NCBI GenBank assembly: GCA_013397455.1
Contig: VYZB01000385.1
Coordinates: forward strand, 362,614-426,613
Length of the DNA stretch: 64,000 nucleotides
From: Crotophaga sulcirostris
Lineage: Eukaryota; Chordata; Aves; Cuculiformes; Crotophagidae
Direction: 5' to 3'
The notes under the pieces were generated by a model. The model did not search any database. It was given only the letters and a program-made list of their open reading frames with translations, and was not told where the DNA came from. Position 1 is the stretch's first letter. Each line of letters begins with the position of its first letter. Positions 63,201 through 64,000 of the stretch are shown here, in pieces. The translations under genes were made by a program, and so were the position numbers.

Positions 63201-64000
63201 TGCTTTGAAATGAAGCAGACAGATTTCGCTACACTTCATCTGACTTAGAGAAAAGCAACGGCAACAAGGAACCCTTCCAACTCATTACTCCTCATCAGTT
63301 CTCTGGTATGGCACAACACAAAAAACACATTTTAAATTACAACAACTTGGAAAAATTTCTGAATGCTTTCCTATGTTCAGTATGTACATTGATAAAGTAA
63401 GCAAATAAACCACAAGGAAGAAAAGTGGAGGATCAGGAAGAAGCCCAAGTTCTCAGCGTTGCACCTGAGGACAGCTGGGTGGTTATGGAAACAGGACCAT
63501 GACAGGTAACCTGTGAGAGTGCTTCCTGGTATTTAGCAGAAAGAAACAATTACACACAGATATACTACAACCATTAAAGTATTTTTTGCTTCAAGTGAAA
63601 ATAACACAGAAGCTGGAACAATTATTTCAGAAATGAAAAACTGGATAAATATAATTTGATATGAAGGATTTTAGTAGCAGTATTTGATTACAGATTTATT
63701 TTATAGTATAGTGTATCAGATGTATGAAAGGGATAGTAGATTTTTTTACCTTACTTGCCTTGGATTTTCTGTTCTTGCCCTTCATTTACAGGCACAAATC
63801 TAGATATCATCAGACACAACTTCTCAAAGGAAAAAATACTGGGACATGCACCTGCAGTGTAATTTTCTGTCTTCAAGCTGCAAGTACAACTTATATGACA
63901 GTAAGATTGGTGAGACTGCAGGTTTTTTGTCAAGATTTAATTCAGAATATATACGATTATGCACATACCATTCTGAGTCGGACATGATTTCATTTGTGAG
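57251..64000. other. unique AT-rich DNA to the right edge
   Basis: No coding exon is recognised. The frame at 58099-58560 starts with a true ATG and runs 153 codons, one of the longest ATG frames in the window, but it crosses a possible MIR relic ('gtatttctttattttgcaaa' then 'ataaggataat', about 58198-58232) and has no recognised domain. A 14-base direct repeat of atatgtaaaaattt type lies at 59619-59645. The remaining open frames are at most about 115 codons. Confidence 0.55.

Noticed and set aside
1..64000. CRISPR arrays, prophage, operons or other prokaryotic systems
   Set aside because: There are no regularly spaced palindromic repeats, no dense strand-consistent coding, no ribosome-binding-site and start pairs, and the repeats are those of a vertebrate genome.

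Overview
This window is non-coding DNA from a vertebrate nuclear genome, most probably a bird. The avian call rests on CR1-type LINE pieces: a 3' end at the left edge, an internal reverse-transcriptase piece near 12.8-13.2 kb, and an inverted 3' piece near 13.7 kb. It also fits the compact, repeat-poor, AT-leaning sequence with scattered GC-rich pockets, and the very old relics (MIR-like SINEs and amniote L2/L3-like fragments) that survive in archosaur genomes. The species cannot be named from what is visible. There is one assembly gap of 50 N (20341-20390).

I found no protein-coding gene, no rRNA, tRNA or known small RNA, no CRISPR array and no bacterial operon structure. The only translated sequence with a recognisable family is a dead CR1 reverse-transcriptase fragment. 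The longest open frames lie in GC-rich or pyrimidine-rich stretches that are poor in stop codons, several lack an ATG near their 5' end, and none resembles a protein family I know. The window is best read as intergenic DNA or a large intron.

Layout: 1-195 CR1 3' end; 0.2-3.7 kb AT-rich unique DNA; 3.7-6.1 kb GC-rich pockets with a 17-bp tandem duplication; 6.1-12.8 kb unique DNA with one MIR relic; 12.8-13.8 kb two CR1 pieces; 13.8-20.3 kb unique DNA with a 14-bp tandem triplet, a triple DR1-spaced half-site array and a 36-nt micro-exon-like segment; 20.3 kb gap abutting a 15-bp tandem repeat; 20.4-33 kb unique DNA with (TTC)n, the best MIR copy, older amniote repeat relics and an RFX X-box-like palindrome; 33-36.7 kb very AT-rich DNA rich in TAAT sites, ending near a second X-box-like site; 41.4-42.6 kb a GC-rich island with a 43-bp minisatellite and a CpG-rich block; 42.6-64 kb unique AT-rich DNA with a TAAT-rich cluster at 46.6 kb, an enhancer-like block at 53.3-53.6 kb, a perfect 12-bp-arm hairpin at 56.5 kb and a MIR at 57.1 kb.

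There are no genes here to work together. The most useful leads are candidate regulatory sites (two X-boxes, homeodomain-site clusters, a DR1 triplet) and candidate untranslated or micro exons. All of them need alignment or RNA data. I did not find convincing evidence of a new biological system.
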